A stretch of DNA of 17,543 nucleotides from Proteobacteria bacterium UBA6908 (GTDB lineage Bacteria > Pseudomonadota > Gammaproteobacteria > Acidiferrobacterales > UBA6901): positions 19,034 through 36,576 of the forward strand of contig DKBE01000069.1 in NCBI GenBank assembly GCA_002451085.1. The letters run 5' to 3'. The notes under the pieces are model-generated. The model did no database searches and was not told the origin of the DNA. It saw only the letters and a program-made list of their open reading frames with translations. The position numbers and the translations under genes are program-made. Positions 6,006-14,405 of the stretch are shown here, piece by piece (position 1 is the stretch's first letter; each line of letters begins with the position of its first letter).

Positions 6006-6035
6006 GAAAACGCCCCCAACGGGGCGTTTTCTTTT
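6006..6035 (+). terminator. Strong Rho-independent terminator after the lipoprotein gene
   Basis: An 11-base-pair perfect stem, G-AAAACGCCCC (6006-6016) with GGGGCGTTTT-C (6021-6031), closes a four-base CAAC loop. It is followed by TTTT. It lies 14 bases after the stop of the lipoprotein gene and ends before the purT ribosome site. The A-rich left arm means it could also act on the minus strand. Confidence 0.9.
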
Positions 6036-6049
6036 GGATCAGGAGTGCC

Positions 6050-7249
6050 ATGACGACCATTGGAACGCCAGTGTCAAAAACCGCCACCCGCCTGCTGTTG
6101 CTGGGCAGCGGTGAACTGGGCAAGGAAGTCGCGATTGCCGCCCAGCGCCTCGGCGTCGAAGTGATCGCCGTGGATCGATATGCCAATGCACCGGCCCACC
6201 AGGTGGCGCATCGGACCCATGTCATCGACATGACCGACCCGACAGCACTGCGGACGCTGATTGAACAGGAGCAGCCGCATTACATCGTGCCGGAAATCGA
6301 GGCCATCGCCACCGACGCGTTGGCCGGTATTGAAGCGGCCGGTTTGGCCGTGGTGGTGCCGACGGCCCGTGCTGTGCAGCTCACCATGAATCGCGAGGGC
6401 ATTCGCCGGCTGGCTGCCGAGGAGCTGAAACTCCAGACCTCGCCCTATGCCTTTGCCTCGAGTTATGACGAATTGCGTTCGGCGGTTGAGGACGGTATCG
6501 GCTATCCGTGCTTCGTGAAACCGGTTATGTCCTCATCCGGCAAGGGCCAGTCACGGGTCGACCGGTTCGAGGACCTGGAACAGGCCTGGGATCACGCCGG
6601 CCGCGCCGGCCGTGTGAAGGGCGGGCGTGTGATAGTCGAGGGCATGGTCGATTTCGATTATGAGATTACCTTGTTGACGGTGCGGGCGCTGAACGAAGAA
6701 GGGCAGGTGGAGACTCATTTCTGTGACCCGATCGGGCATGTGCAGGTCAAAGGTGACTATGTCGAGAGCTGGCAGCCCCAGCCGATGTCCGACAAGGTGT
6801 TGGCGCGCGCCAAGGAGATGGCCGAAGCGGTCACGGGTGCGCTCGGTGGCCGCGGTCTGTTCGGTGTCGAGCTGTTCGTAAAAGGTGAAGACGTGTGGTT
6901 CTCGGAAGTCAGTCCGCGTCCGCATGACACCGGCATGGTCACGATGGCCACCCAGTCGCAAAACGAATTCGAATTGCACGTGCGCGCCATTCTCGGCCTG
7001 CCAGTCGGCACCCGCATGCGCCGGCCGGGCGCCAGCGCGGTGATTTACGGTGGCGTGAATGCCGATGCCATCCGCTTCGAGAACGTCGACCAGGCATTGC
7101 GTGTGCCGGAATCGCACCTGCGGTTGTTTGGCAAACCGGTATCGTACGAACGCCGGCGCATGGGTGTTGCTCTGGCCACCGCCAACGACATCGATACTGC
7201 CCGCAAGCGCGCCAAGGATTGTGCCAGCCGGGTTAAGCCCGTTGCCTGA
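6050..7249 (+). CDS. purT: Formate-dependent phosphoribosylglycinamide formyltransferase (GAR transformylase 2)
   Basis: This 399-residue protein should catalyse formate + ATP + GAR to formyl-GAR, the folate-independent third step of purine synthesis. It is an ATP-grasp enzyme. The N-terminal preATP domain has [20 protein letters not shown] (about 15-34), with [15 protein letters not shown] next. The ATP-grasp core includes [16 protein letters not shown] (about 151-166) as the P-loop-like lid, [33 protein letters not shown] with metal-binding acids, and the family-specific [10 protein letters not shown]. Length matches PurT (about 392). AGGAG (6041-6045) sits just before the ATG. Its stop is only three bases from the stop of the convergent slp gene, with no terminator between. 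Confidence 0.97.
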   Translation: MTTIGTPVSKTATRLLLLGSGELGKEVAIAAQRLGVEVIAVDRYANAPAHQVAHRTHVIDMTDPTALRTLIEQEQPHYIVPEIEAIATDALAGIEAAGLAVVVPTARAVQLTMNREGIRRLAAEELKLQTSPYAFASSYDELRSAVEDGIGYPCFVKPVMSSSGKGQSRVDRFEDLEQAWDHAGRAGRVKGGRVIVEGMVDFDYEITLLTVRALNEEGQVETHFCDPIGHVQVKGDYVESWQPQPMSDKVLARAKEMAEAVTGALGGRGLFGVELFVKGEDVWFSEVSPRPHDTGMVTMATQSQNEFELHVRAILGLPVGTRMRRPGASAVIYGGVNADAIRFENVDQALRVPESHLRLFGKPVSYERRRMGVALATANDIDTARKRAKDCASRVKPVA

Positions 7250-7252
7250 CGA

Positions 7253-7801
7253 TCACTTGCTCTGGTTTGGAGCCGGCCGTGGCGGCGGTGGCGGTGGCGG
7301 GATCCGGCGGGGATACCAGTAGTCGTGCCAGTAGGGCGTGTAGTAATAGTAGTGATGAATGTCCGTCGGTTCTTGCGGCCACAGGTAAAGGTTGTCGACC
7401 CGGACAACAGGATAGCGGTACGGATGTTCACCAATGTTGCGTGTCACGATGCTCTCGAACTGGCCAGCCACCGTGACCAGGCGCTTTCGCGCATAGACAC
7501 TCGGATCGACAAACCCCGGTACCCGCGCCAGAAAACGGCCGCCGCTCAGGTCGGTTCGTCGTGGCAGACCGTCGGAGCCAAGCGGATGCTCCACGATTTC
7601 AATCCAGGTCTCGTCCCGGCGGTTCTCCACACCCGTGATGGCGCCGCCCCAGCGCACGCTGCTGTTGCGGAGCGACTCGGACTCCGCCAGCACCTGGGCC
7701 ATGCTGATATCGACGGCCGGTGCCTCGCGGATCGGACGCGGGATATCACTCGCACAGCCGGCGAGCACAAAGACCAACGGAAGGAGCGTTGCCCAGCGCA
7801 T
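7253..7801 (-). CDS. Slp-family outer membrane lipoprotein with Tyr/His- and Pro-rich tail
   Basis: This is a 182-residue lipoprotein of the Slp family, named for the E. coli starvation-inducible outer membrane lipoprotein. The signal peptide ends in LAGC, with the lipidated Cys at 16. The body carries family features: SVRWGGAITGVENRRDETWI, EIVEHPLGSDGLPRRTDLS, GRFLARVPGFVDPSVYARKR and LVTVAGQFES. The last 35 or so residues are unusual: a His/Tyr/Trp-rich block (HHYYYYTPYWHDYWYPRR), then seven prolines in a row. It is convergent with purT. Function in the family is not well defined; E. coli Slp is linked to stationary phase and acid stress. I see no clear promoter. Confidence 0.88.
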   Translation of the reverse strand: MRWATLLPLVFVLAGCASDIPRPIREAPAVDISMAQVLAESESLRNSSVRWGGAITGVENRRDETWIEIVEHPLGSDGLPRRTDLSGGRFLARVPGFVDPSVYARKRLVTVAGQFESIVTRNIGEHPYRYPVVRVDNLYLWPQEPTDIHHYYYYTPYWHDYWYPRRIPPPPPPPRPAPNQSK

Positions 7802-7894
7802 GACGGCAATTTACCCCTTCGGCACGGATTCCGGTAGCCGGGAATGACCGAACTCTTTGCTACGCGAATGATTCGACGACACTGAATCGGCAGT

Positions 7895-10267
7895 TCATGA
7901 CCCGGCGGTCATCACCGGCGTGGATTCAATCAGCCGAGACGGATATTCGATGGCAAAGCCTTGCGCATAGTCTGTTCCCAGCTGCCGGAGGGCTTCCAGG
8001 GACTGGGCGTCTTCCACGCATTCGGCAATGGTGGCGATGCCCATGGCATGGGCCACGTGGTGGATGGCCTCGACCATGGCACGGTCTTTCGGGTTGTGCA
8101 CCATTTGACGGACGAAGCGCCCGTCGATTTTCACGAGATCAACCGGCAGATTCTGGAGGTAGGCGAACGAGGACATCCCGCTGCCGAAATCATCGAGCGC
8201 AAACAGGCAGCCCATCGCTTTGAGTGTAGTGACGAATTTCAGGGCCCGGTTCCAATTGGTGATCGCGGCGGTTTCGGTGATCTCGAAACAGCAACGTTGC
8301 GGATCGAGCTTTCTTCTGCGGAATTGCTCGACCACAAACTCGAGGAAAAGGTCATCGCTCAGCGATTGGCTGGAAATATTGATGGACAGGATTTCATCCA
8401 GGGCATCGGTGCGTTGCGCCAGGGCCGTGCAGGCCTGGTTCACGACCCAGCGGTCGATCGCGGGCATCATGCCGTAACGTTCGGCGGCCGGGATGAATGT
8501 GTGCGGTTCCTGCAATCGGCCATCTTCGTCCCGCATGCGCACCAGCACTTCGCGCAGTGCCGGCCGCTCGGCATCAAGACGCAGCGGGCGCATGGCTTGC
8601 CCATACAGGAGAAAGCGGTTTTCCTCCAGCGCCCGGGTTAAACGCGAAGCCTGCTGCATCTCGCCATGTCGCCGGGATAATTCGACATCGTCAGGCTGAT
8701 GCACCCACACCCGGTTTCTGCCCTGTTCCTTGGCCATATAGCAGGCCCGGTCGGCGGCGCTGAGCAGGCTGGGCAGGTCCGGGCTGTCGGCCAGAATGTT
8801 CACCAAACCAATACTGCCCAGAACCGTGAAGACCTTATCACCGTGCACATAGCGGAAGCGTTCAATGGCTTCGCGAATCTGGTCGGCGATTCGCCGTGAC
8901 TGTTCAGGCGAACAACCCTCCAGCAGCACTCCAAACTCGTCACCCCCGAGTCGGGCCAGCATGTCGCTGTGCCGGATCTCGGCCTGCAGGACTGTGGCCA
9001 ATTGCCGGAGCAACTCATCTCCGGCAGCGTGGCCACTGGTGTCATTCACCAGCTTGAACTGATCGAGATCGATGTACAGCAGGCCATGCTGCTTGTCATC
9101 CTGGCGGGCGCTTTCCAGGAGACGATCCAGCGCCGATTCGAACGCACGGCGGTTGGGCAGGCCGGTCAGGGTGTCATGGTTCGCCTGCCAGGACAGTTGG
9201 CGGGCCAATTCGCGAGACCGGCTCACGTCACGGAAAATCAGCACCTGGCCTGTGGTCTGACCCTCGGGATCACGAATCGGGGCGACACTGTCTTCCACCG
9301 AAAATTCCTCTCCGTGCGCGCCGATCAGGAGAAAGTGGCGCTCCAGGCCGACGCTCGGACCATCCAGGTCGCCGTGAAATGCCGGGTGATTGACCGGCTT
9401 GCGTGTCGTCTCATGCAGGATCCGGTAGATACGCGCCAGCGGCAGGCCACGGGCTTCCTCCGTGCTCCAGCCGGTCAGCTGTTCAGCGACTGGGTTGAGA
9501 TAGATGACGTGGCCGATGGCATCAGTCGTGATCACGGCATCCGCAATGGAATGCAGGGTGACCTCGGCCCGTTCCTTTTCCTGATGCAGGGCGTTCTCCG
9601 TGCGACGGGACTGACGCAGGACATAACCGGCTATCAGCAGAACCAGAAGCAGGGTCAGCGGCACGAGCAGCTGCATGATCCGGATCGTCTGGTTGGAGCT
9701 TCGGATGGCCTCACCTTCGACGTGCATGGCCTGGGAGCGCTCGTATTCCACCAGTCTGTCGAATTTCTCGAGGATCTGCCGCTCCAGGGGCAGGTCCTCG
9801 GTCAGGATGGTGTCTTCAATACCGTGTGACTGGCCCATCAGGATTCGATTGACCAGTCCGACCTGCAACGGTTGGGATCGGCGGATCAGGGCGAAGGCTT
9901 CGTCCAGCAGTTTCTGCTCAGTCGCATCCAGACCCATGCCATTGAGTCGTTCACGATGGGCTACGAACTCGTCCACCATCCCGGTGAAGCGGAGGTATTC
10001 ATCATGTCGCTCAAAGGGGTCGCGCTTGAAATAGATTGCATACATGCTGAGGCTGCGTTCGCGTACCAGATTGCGCATGGAAAACAGCAGGTCCACCTTG
10101 ACGTTGTGTTGTTCAACCACGGACATCAGGTGGACACGGCTGTCTTGCAGGCGGAGATAGCCGACCAGAAGGATCAGTGCACTCAGGCCGAGAATCAGGC
10201 CAAAGCCTACGGCAATGATGCGGCGGGAGGTGTAGGGCGGAACCGGGACGGATCTACGACCAGACAT
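7895..10267 (-). CDS. Membrane PAS-GGDEF-EAL c-di-GMP enzyme
   Basis: This is a 790-residue inner-membrane protein with two transmembrane helices (about 17-39 and 198-216) enclosing a periplasmic, mostly helical sensor segment. A PAS domain follows (about 235-350, with ADAVITTDAIGHVIYLNPVA), then GGDEF, then EAL. The cyclase motif GGDEF is intact at 441-445, with an RHSD inhibition site five residues before it. The phosphodiesterase motif reads EVL at 573-575; the metal-binding Glu is kept, as are NIS, ETE, DDFGSG (DD at 692-693), KIDG and the late Glu in AECVED. Both activities are therefore possible. I start at ATG 10267 (MSGRRS); an in-frame ATG at 10336 adds 23 residues that look less like protein. 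Neither has a good ribosome site. The signal is unknown. Confidence 0.92.
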   Translation of the reverse strand: MSGRRSVPVPPYTSRRIIAVGFGLILGLSALILLVGYLRLQDSRVHLMSVVEQHNVKVDLLFSMRNLVRERSLSMYAIYFKRDPFERHDEYLRFTGMVDEFVAHRERLNGMGLDATEQKLLDEAFALIRRSQPLQVGLVNRILMGQSHGIEDTILTEDLPLERQILEKFDRLVEYERSQAMHVEGEAIRSSNQTIRIMQLLVPLTLLLVLLIAGYVLRQSRRTENALHQEKERAEVTLHSIADAVITTDAIGHVIYLNPVAEQLTGWSTEEARGLPLARIYRILHETTRKPVNHPAFHGDLDGPSVGLERHFLLIGAHGEEFSVEDSVAPIRDPEGQTTGQVLIFRDVSRSRELARQLSWQANHDTLTGLPNRRAFESALDRLLESARQDDKQHGLLYIDLDQFKLVNDTSGHAAGDELLRQLATVLQAEIRHSDMLARLGGDEFGVLLEGCSPEQSRRIADQIREAIERFRYVHGDKVFTVLGSIGLVNILADSPDLPSLLSAADRACYMAKEQGRNRVWVHQPDDVELSRRHGEMQQASRLTRALEENRFLLYGQAMRPLRLDAERPALREVLVRMRDEDGRLQEPHTFIPAAERYGMMPAIDRWVVNQACTALAQRTDALDEILSINISSQSLSDDLFLEFVVEQFRRRKLDPQRCCFEITETAAITNWNRALKFVTTLKAMGCLFALDDFGSGMSSFAYLQNLPVDLVKIDGRFVRQMVHNPKDRAMVEAIHHVAHAMGIATIAECVEDAQSLEALRQLGTDYAQGFAIEYPSRLIESTPVMTAGS

Positions 10268-10425
10268 GGCGGCTCGGCGAGAAATGGGATCGTAACCGGG
10301 AACTGGGCCAAGGTTGCAAGGTTGTACCCATTGCATTTCCCGGGCGCTGCAGTATCTAACGATAGTATGGACTGGACCTAAAGCAAGTCGATGCGTTGGG
10401 GTCCCGGGATGGGCGCGGGGTATGA

Positions 10426-10746
10426 TCAGGCGAGGCTGACGGGCTCGCCGGCCTGTGCACTGACCAGTTGGGTCAGTTCGGTCATCATCTCGGCCTGGTT
10501 TTGCTCATTGCGCCAGGTGTGGCTGGCGGTGTCATATCGGTAGTGGAACCCGCCGGAGCGCGCCGCCACCCAGAGCTGGTGTGCCGCGCCCTGCTTGTTG
10601 ATGATGATCTTGCTGCCGTTGGTGAATTCCAGCGTCAGGATATCGCTGACATTCTCGAAGTCGATGTCGACCCCGCAGGTCTCAATGGCGTGTTCGATCT
10701 GCCTCAGCGTTTCCGTGGCCAGGCGGTGAAATTCTGCGTCGTTCAT
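10426..10746 (-). CDS. cyaY: Frataxin-like iron-sulfur assembly protein
   Basis: This 106-residue protein is bacterial frataxin, which binds iron and modulates IscS/IscU in Fe-S cluster assembly. It has the same length as E. coli CyaY. Visible features are the acidic first helix (FHRLATETLRQIEHAIE, then DIDFENVSDILTLEF) whose acids bind iron. The beta sheet follows with IIINKQGAAHQLWVAARSGG and FHYRYDTASHTW. The start at 10746 (MNDAEF) matches the family and has GGGA upstream; the longer frame to 10830 is antisense to the lptM leader. It is divergent from lptM-lysA, the same neighbourhood as in E. coli and Pseudomonas. Confidence 0.95.
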   Translation of the reverse strand: MNDAEFHRLATETLRQIEHAIETCGVDIDFENVSDILTLEFTNGSKIIINKQGAAHQLWVAARSGGFHYRYDTASHTWRNEQNQAEMMTELTQLVSAQAGEPVSLA

Positions 10747-10812
10747 GGCGGTTTCCCGTGCTGGCGAAAGCGGGTATTCTAGTCGAGCCGGCTCACCCCA
10801 GATACCAATTCC

Positions 10813-10986
10813 ATGCTGCGTCCAGGGCATTACCTGCTGCTCGTTCTTCCGCTGATACTGATTCTGGGCGCCGCGGGCTGCGGGAAGAAGGGCGCACTCT
10901 ACCTGCCCGATCAGCCCCGACCGACGAAGAAATCCGAGAAATCAACGACTCCGTCGGCCCCGGTCACGCCGGCACCACCACCATGA
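10813..10986 (+). CDS. lptM: LPS translocon maturation lipoprotein LptM (YifL)
   Basis: This short gene encodes a 57-residue lipoprotein. After the signal peptide the lipobox GAAGC places the lipidated Cys at 23. It is followed by the family signature CGKKGALYLPD, close to the CGQKGPLYLP pattern of YifL/LptM. The rest is a Lys/Ser then Pro-rich tail. In E. coli, LptM binds the LptD-LptE outer membrane translocon and helps its oxidative maturation. The ATG at 10813 gives the signal peptide directly. The stop overlaps the lysA start as ATGA (10983-10986), so the two are coupled. Divergent cyaY on the other side confirms the conserved locus. Confidence 0.93.
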   Translation: MLRPGHYLLLVLPLILILGAAGCGKKGALYLPDQPRPTKKSEKSTTPSAPVTPAPPP

Positions 10987-12251
10987 CCGCCAGCGACTTC
11001 GCCTATCGGCACGGGCATATGCAGGTCGAAGACGTGGCGATCGCCGCTATCGCCGAACGGGTCGGCACGCCGTTCTACGTTTATTCGCGCGCCCATCTCG
11101 AGGCTCGCTGGCGCGCCTTTCATGAGGCATTCGGTGCGCGCGACCATCTCGTGTGCTATGCCGTCAAGGCCAACTCCAACCTGGCGGTGCTGAATGTGAT
11201 GGCACGCCTCGGCAGCGGCTTCGATATCGTTTCGGTTGGCGAACTCGAACGGGTACTGGCGGCCAATGGCGTTCCGGGCAAGGTGGTGTTTTCCGGTGTC
11301 GGCAAGGGCGTGCACGAAATGGAGCGCGCCCTCGAAGCCGGGATTCTGTGTTTCAACGTCGAATCTGAAGCGGAGCTGGTGCGCCTCAATGAGGTCGCTG
11401 CGCGACTCGGTCACCGCGCTCCAGTCAGCCTGCGCATCAATCCGGATGTCGATGCCCGGACGCATCCTTACATATCGACCGGCCTCAAGAGCAGCAAGTT
11501 CGGCATCCCCATGGCCCAGGCCCGAGCGGTCTACCGGATGGCGATGACCTTGTCGCACCTGCAGGTGGTCGGCGTCGATTGCCACATCGGATCGCAGCTC
11601 ACCGAGCTCGCGCCATTCGTGGACGCCCTCGAACGGGTGCTGGCCCTCGTCAATCAACTGATCGATGACGGCGTGCCGCTCCAGCACCTTGACCTGGGTG
11701 GGGGGCTGGGGATCCGTTACCGTGACGAACGCCCACCAACGCCGCAGGATTATGTCGCCACGCTGCTCAAGACGCTCGATCGACACGGCGACCGGTATCG
11801 TCATCTCAAAATCATGATAGAACCGGGCCGCGCGGTGGTCGGTAACGCCGGGCTGCTGATCACGCGCGTGCAGTACCTCAAACACAGCGATGCCAGGAAT
11901 TTCGCCATCGTCGATGCCGCCATGAACGACCTCATGCGACCGGCACTGTACGACGCCTGGCAGGACATCATTCCAGTGGCGCTGTCGGAAGCCCCCCGCC
12001 AGCAATATGACGTGGTCGGACCGGTATGCGAATCCGGCGATTTTCTGGGACGTGACCGCAGCCTGCACGTGCAGGCCGGAGATCTGCTGGCCGTCTGTTC
12101 GGCCGGCGCCTACGGATCGAGCATGAGCTCGAACTACAACACCCGCCCGCGGATTCCTGAAGTGATGGTCGATGGTGGAAAATTTCATGTGGTGCGGCGG
12201 CGTGAAACGCTCGAGGAAATGCTGCTGCCGGAATCGCTGTTGCCGGACTGA
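10983..12251 (+). CDS. lysA: Diaminopimelate decarboxylase
   Basis: This 422-residue PLP enzyme converts meso-diaminopimelate to L-lysine, the last step of lysine synthesis. The Schiff-base lysine is K62 in YAVKANSN. Other family motifs appear in order: GSGFDIVSVGE, KFGIP, CHIGSQLTEL, DLGGGLGIRY (phosphate binding), EPGRAVVGNAG, and the active-site CESGDFLGRDR contributed across the dimer. SAGAYGSSMSSNYN lies near the end. I chose the ATG at 10983 because it overlaps the lptM stop and the following residues match family N-termini (ASDFAYRHG). The frame is open upstream to 10758, but that part belongs to the lptM region in another frame. The next gene begins two bases after the stop. Confidence 0.97.
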   Translation: MTASDFAYRHGHMQVEDVAIAAIAERVGTPFYVYSRAHLEARWRAFHEAFGARDHLVCYAVKANSNLAVLNVMARLGSGFDIVSVGELERVLAANGVPGKVVFSGVGKGVHEMERALEAGILCFNVESEAELVRLNEVAARLGHRAPVSLRINPDVDARTHPYISTGLKSSKFGIPMAQARAVYRMAMTLSHLQVVGVDCHIGSQLTELAPFVDALERVLALVNQLIDDGVPLQHLDLGGGLGIRYRDERPPTPQDYVATLLKTLDRHGDRYRHLKIMIEPGRAVVGNAGLLITRVQYLKHSDARNFAIVDAAMNDLMRPALYDAWQDIIPVALSEAPRQQYDVVGPVCESGDFLGRDRSLHVQAGDLLAVCSAGAYGSSMSSNYNTRPRIPEVMVDGGKFHVVRRRETLEEMLLPESLLPD

Positions 12252-12253
12252 GC

Positions 12254-12748
12254 ATGGCCTTCGCCAACCCGGATGACGACACCCTGCGTGAGTTGCTGCG
12301 GCGTGTGCAGTCCATCGCCGTAATTGGCTTCTCGCCCAAGCCGGATCGGCCGAGTCATGGCGTGGCAGCGGCCATGCAACGTTTCGGTTATCGCATCATC
12401 CCGGTGCGGCCGGCGCTGGTCGCCGGTCTGGGCGAGAAGGCCTATCCCGACCTGGCGTCAATCCCCGATCCCGGCGCAATTGATCTCGTCGATGTGTTCC
12501 GTGCCCCCGAGCATGTCGATGCGGTTGTTGACGCCTGCATCGCCTTGCGCAGTGCGGCCATCACCGCTGCCGGCACCCCTGCCTCTGCGGCACCGGTCCA
12601 TCCCTGGGCCTTGTGGTTGCAGGAAGGTGTCGTGAACGAGGCAGCGGCCGAGCGCGCCCGGGCCGCCGGTCTGACCGTTGTGATGGACCGCTGCGTTTAC
12701 CGCGAGTACCTTCGCTTGTGCCCAGGCGGTCCACGCTGCGCGCCCTGA
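12254..12748 (+). CDS. CoA-binding domain protein (YccU-like)
   Basis: This 164-residue protein is a single CoA-binding (Rossmann-like) domain of the YccU type. The nucleotide-binding start is SIAVIGFSPKPDRPSHGVAA (about 20-39). Then come YRIIPVRP, the family pattern IDLVDVFRAPEHV, LWLQEGVVN and, near the end, GLTVVMDRCVYREYLRL with the conserved Asp-Arg-Cys. YccU-like proteins bind CoA; their physiological role is unclear. Compared with my memory of the family, an Ala/Pro-rich segment (about residues 97-114, ITAAGTPASAAPVHPW) is inserted before the LWLQ strand. It starts two bases after lysA, so it is probably co-transcribed, though not part of the standard lysA-dapF order. No strong ribosome site is visible. 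Confidence 0.88.
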   Translation: MAFANPDDDTLRELLRRVQSIAVIGFSPKPDRPSHGVAAAMQRFGYRIIPVRPALVAGLGEKAYPDLASIPDPGAIDLVDVFRAPEHVDAVVDACIALRSAAITAAGTPASAAPVHPWALWLQEGVVNEAAAERARAAGLTVVMDRCVYREYLRLCPGGPRCAP

Positions 12749-12824
12749 GCGCCCGGTTCAGGCACGAATCCCGTATCCGCGTTTTTCATTTCATCTGCCG
12801 GAGTCGGGCTGATACTCTATAGGC

Positions 12825-13661
12825 ATGCTGCGTTTCACTAAAATGCACGGCCTCGGCAACGACTTCGTCATGATTGACGCAATTCGTCAAGACGTCACGC
12901 TCAATGCTGAGCAGGTGCGGCGCCTGGCCGACCGCCGTTTTGGCGTGGGCTGTGACCAGGTGCTCATCGTCGAGCGCTCCAGCCGGGCCGACATAGACTT
13001 TCGATACCGGATTTTCAATGCCGACGGCGGCGAAGTGGAACAGTGTGGTAATGGTGCACGCTGTTTCGCACAGTTCGTGCGCGATCGTGGCCTGACGGAC
13101 AAACGTGAGATTGCTGTCGAAACGCTGAGTGGCGTGATCCGCCCCCGCCTCGAGGCCGATGGCCAGGTGACGGTCAATATGGGCGTGCCGCGATTCGAGC
13201 CGCAAGCGGTGCCTTTCGTGGCCACGGCCCGTCAGCTGGAGTATGACCTCGATCTCGACGGCCAGACGGTACCGGTCACCGTGTTGTCCATGGGCAACCC
13301 GCACGCCGTTCAGCAGGTGGCCGATGTCGAACGCGCGCCGGTGACAACCCAGGGGCCGAAGATCGAGCATCACCCGCGCTTTCCGAAGCGCGTGAATGCC
13401 GGTTACCTGCAGGTGGTGGACCGTCGGCATGCGCGCGTGCGGGTGTGGGAACGGGGCGCGGGGGAAACCCTGGCCTGCGGTACCGGTGCCTGCGCGGCCG
13501 TGGTGACCGGACGGTTGCGCGGCGAGCTGGATGATGAGGTGGACGTACACGTGCGGGGTGGTACATTAAAGATCGTCTGGCATGGAGAGGGAGAGCCCGT
13601 GTGGATGACCGGGCCTGCGGTCCGCGTCTTCGAAGGTGAGATTGACCTGGAGCGGCTATGA
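12825..13661 (+). CDS. dapF: Diaminopimelate epimerase
   Basis: This 278-residue, cofactor-independent racemase turns LL- into meso-diaminopimelate, for peptidoglycan and lysine. Both catalytic cysteines are visible: C74 in [10 protein letters not shown] and C218 in [11 protein letters not shown], which match the E. coli positions 73 and 217 closely. The N-terminus [18 protein letters not shown] is the family start, so the ATG at 12825 is firm although no good ribosome site precedes it. A 76-base gap separates it from the CoA-binding gene; it may have its own promoter there, but none stands out. The stop overlaps the DUF484 start as ATGA. Confidence 0.97.
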   Translation: MLRFTKMHGLGNDFVMIDAIRQDVTLNAEQVRRLADRRFGVGCDQVLIVERSSRADIDFRYRIFNADGGEVEQCGNGARCFAQFVRDRGLTDKREIAVETLSGVIRPRLEADGQVTVNMGVPRFEPQAVPFVATARQLEYDLDLDGQTVPVTVLSMGNPHAVQQVADVERAPVTTQGPKIEHHPRFPKRVNAGYLQVVDRRHARVRVWERGAGETLACGTGACAAVVTGRLRGELDDEVDVHVRGGTLKIVWHGEGEPVWMTGPAVRVFEGEIDLERL

Positions 13662-14386
13662 ACAAGCAACCGTCGAGTGAAGGCATCGAGCGCACGACCG
13701 GCTGGGAAGAAACGGTTACCCGCTTTCTGGAATCCACCCCCGATTATTTCCTGCGCCACCCGGAACTGCTGGCAGCACTGGTCATTCCCCATCCCGAAAC
13801 CGGCCGGGCAGTGTCGCTGGTCGAACGCCAGGTCCGCGTACTACGCGATCAGAATGACACGCACACCCGGCAATTGCATGAACTCATTGCCAATGCGCGC
13901 GACAACGATCAGCTGGCCGAACGCCTTCAGCGATTTGCTCTGGCTGTGGTCGATGCGGCCGCCCTCGACGACCTGCTCGACACCGCCCAGGACATGCTGC
14001 GACAGGAGTTCAGCCTCGATGGCGTCGCAGTGCGCCTGACCGGCAACCCACGACCCGCCTGTGTACGGCCCGAATTTGTCGAAGCCAATGACGCCACGCT
14101 GGATGCGCTGCAAATCCTGCTGGCGGAGCGCAATGGCCAGCCGGTGTGCGGAGTGTTGCCGGAAGTGTCCATCATTACCAATCTGTTCGGGCCTTCCGCC
14201 GACGCGATTCGCTCGACGGCCATTATCGGGCTCGAACGTCGCGGTCTGCACGGTGTGCTGGTGTTGGGCAGTGGCGATGCTCAGCGCTTTCGTCCTGACA
14301 TGGGTACAGTGTATCTCGCCCGCCTCGGTGATCTGTTAATGGCCGGCATTGCCCGACACCTGACTGCCGCTGTCCACGCAGAATGA
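13658..14386 (+). CDS. DUF484 family protein (YigA-like)
   Basis: This 242-residue protein matches DUF484, whose E. coli member is YigA. The N-terminal part has the family pattern [20 protein letters not shown], then [21 protein letters not shown] helical stretch and a GAF-like C-terminal half follow (about 95-240, with [12 protein letters not shown] and [26 protein letters not shown]). The family has a GAF-like fold and no established function. It overlaps dapF by ATGA and lies 19 bases before xerC, the conserved dapF-DUF484-xerC order. Co-translation with dapF is likely. Confidence 0.93.
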   Translation: MNKQPSSEGIERTTGWEETVTRFLESTPDYFLRHPELLAALVIPHPETGRAVSLVERQVRVLRDQNDTHTRQLHELIANARDNDQLAERLQRFALAVVDAAALDDLLDTAQDMLRQEFSLDGVAVRLTGNPRPACVRPEFVEANDATLDALQILLAERNGQPVCGVLPEVSIITNLFGPSADAIRSTAIIGLERRGLHGVLVLGSGDAQRFRPDMGTVYLARLGDLLMAGIARHLTAAVHAE

Positions 14387-14405
14387 CAAGACGAACGAAA
14401 CGTAA

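Noticed and set aside
5545..6231. Long upstream extension of the YkgJ minus-strand frame
   Set aside because: It runs antisense through the lipoprotein gene, its terminator and the purT start. The YkgJ family starts near MSAPLP, with a ribosome site before 5544.
10359..10386. Minus-strand TTGCTT-N16-TATCGT as promoter of the PAS-GGDEF-EAL gene
   Set aside because: The boxes match only three and four of six bases. It is possible but too weak to annotate.
12788..12822. Promoter directly before dapF (GATACT near 12811)
   Set aside because: The -35 is very weak and the start would fall almost on the ATG. dapF may also be read from the lysA transcript.
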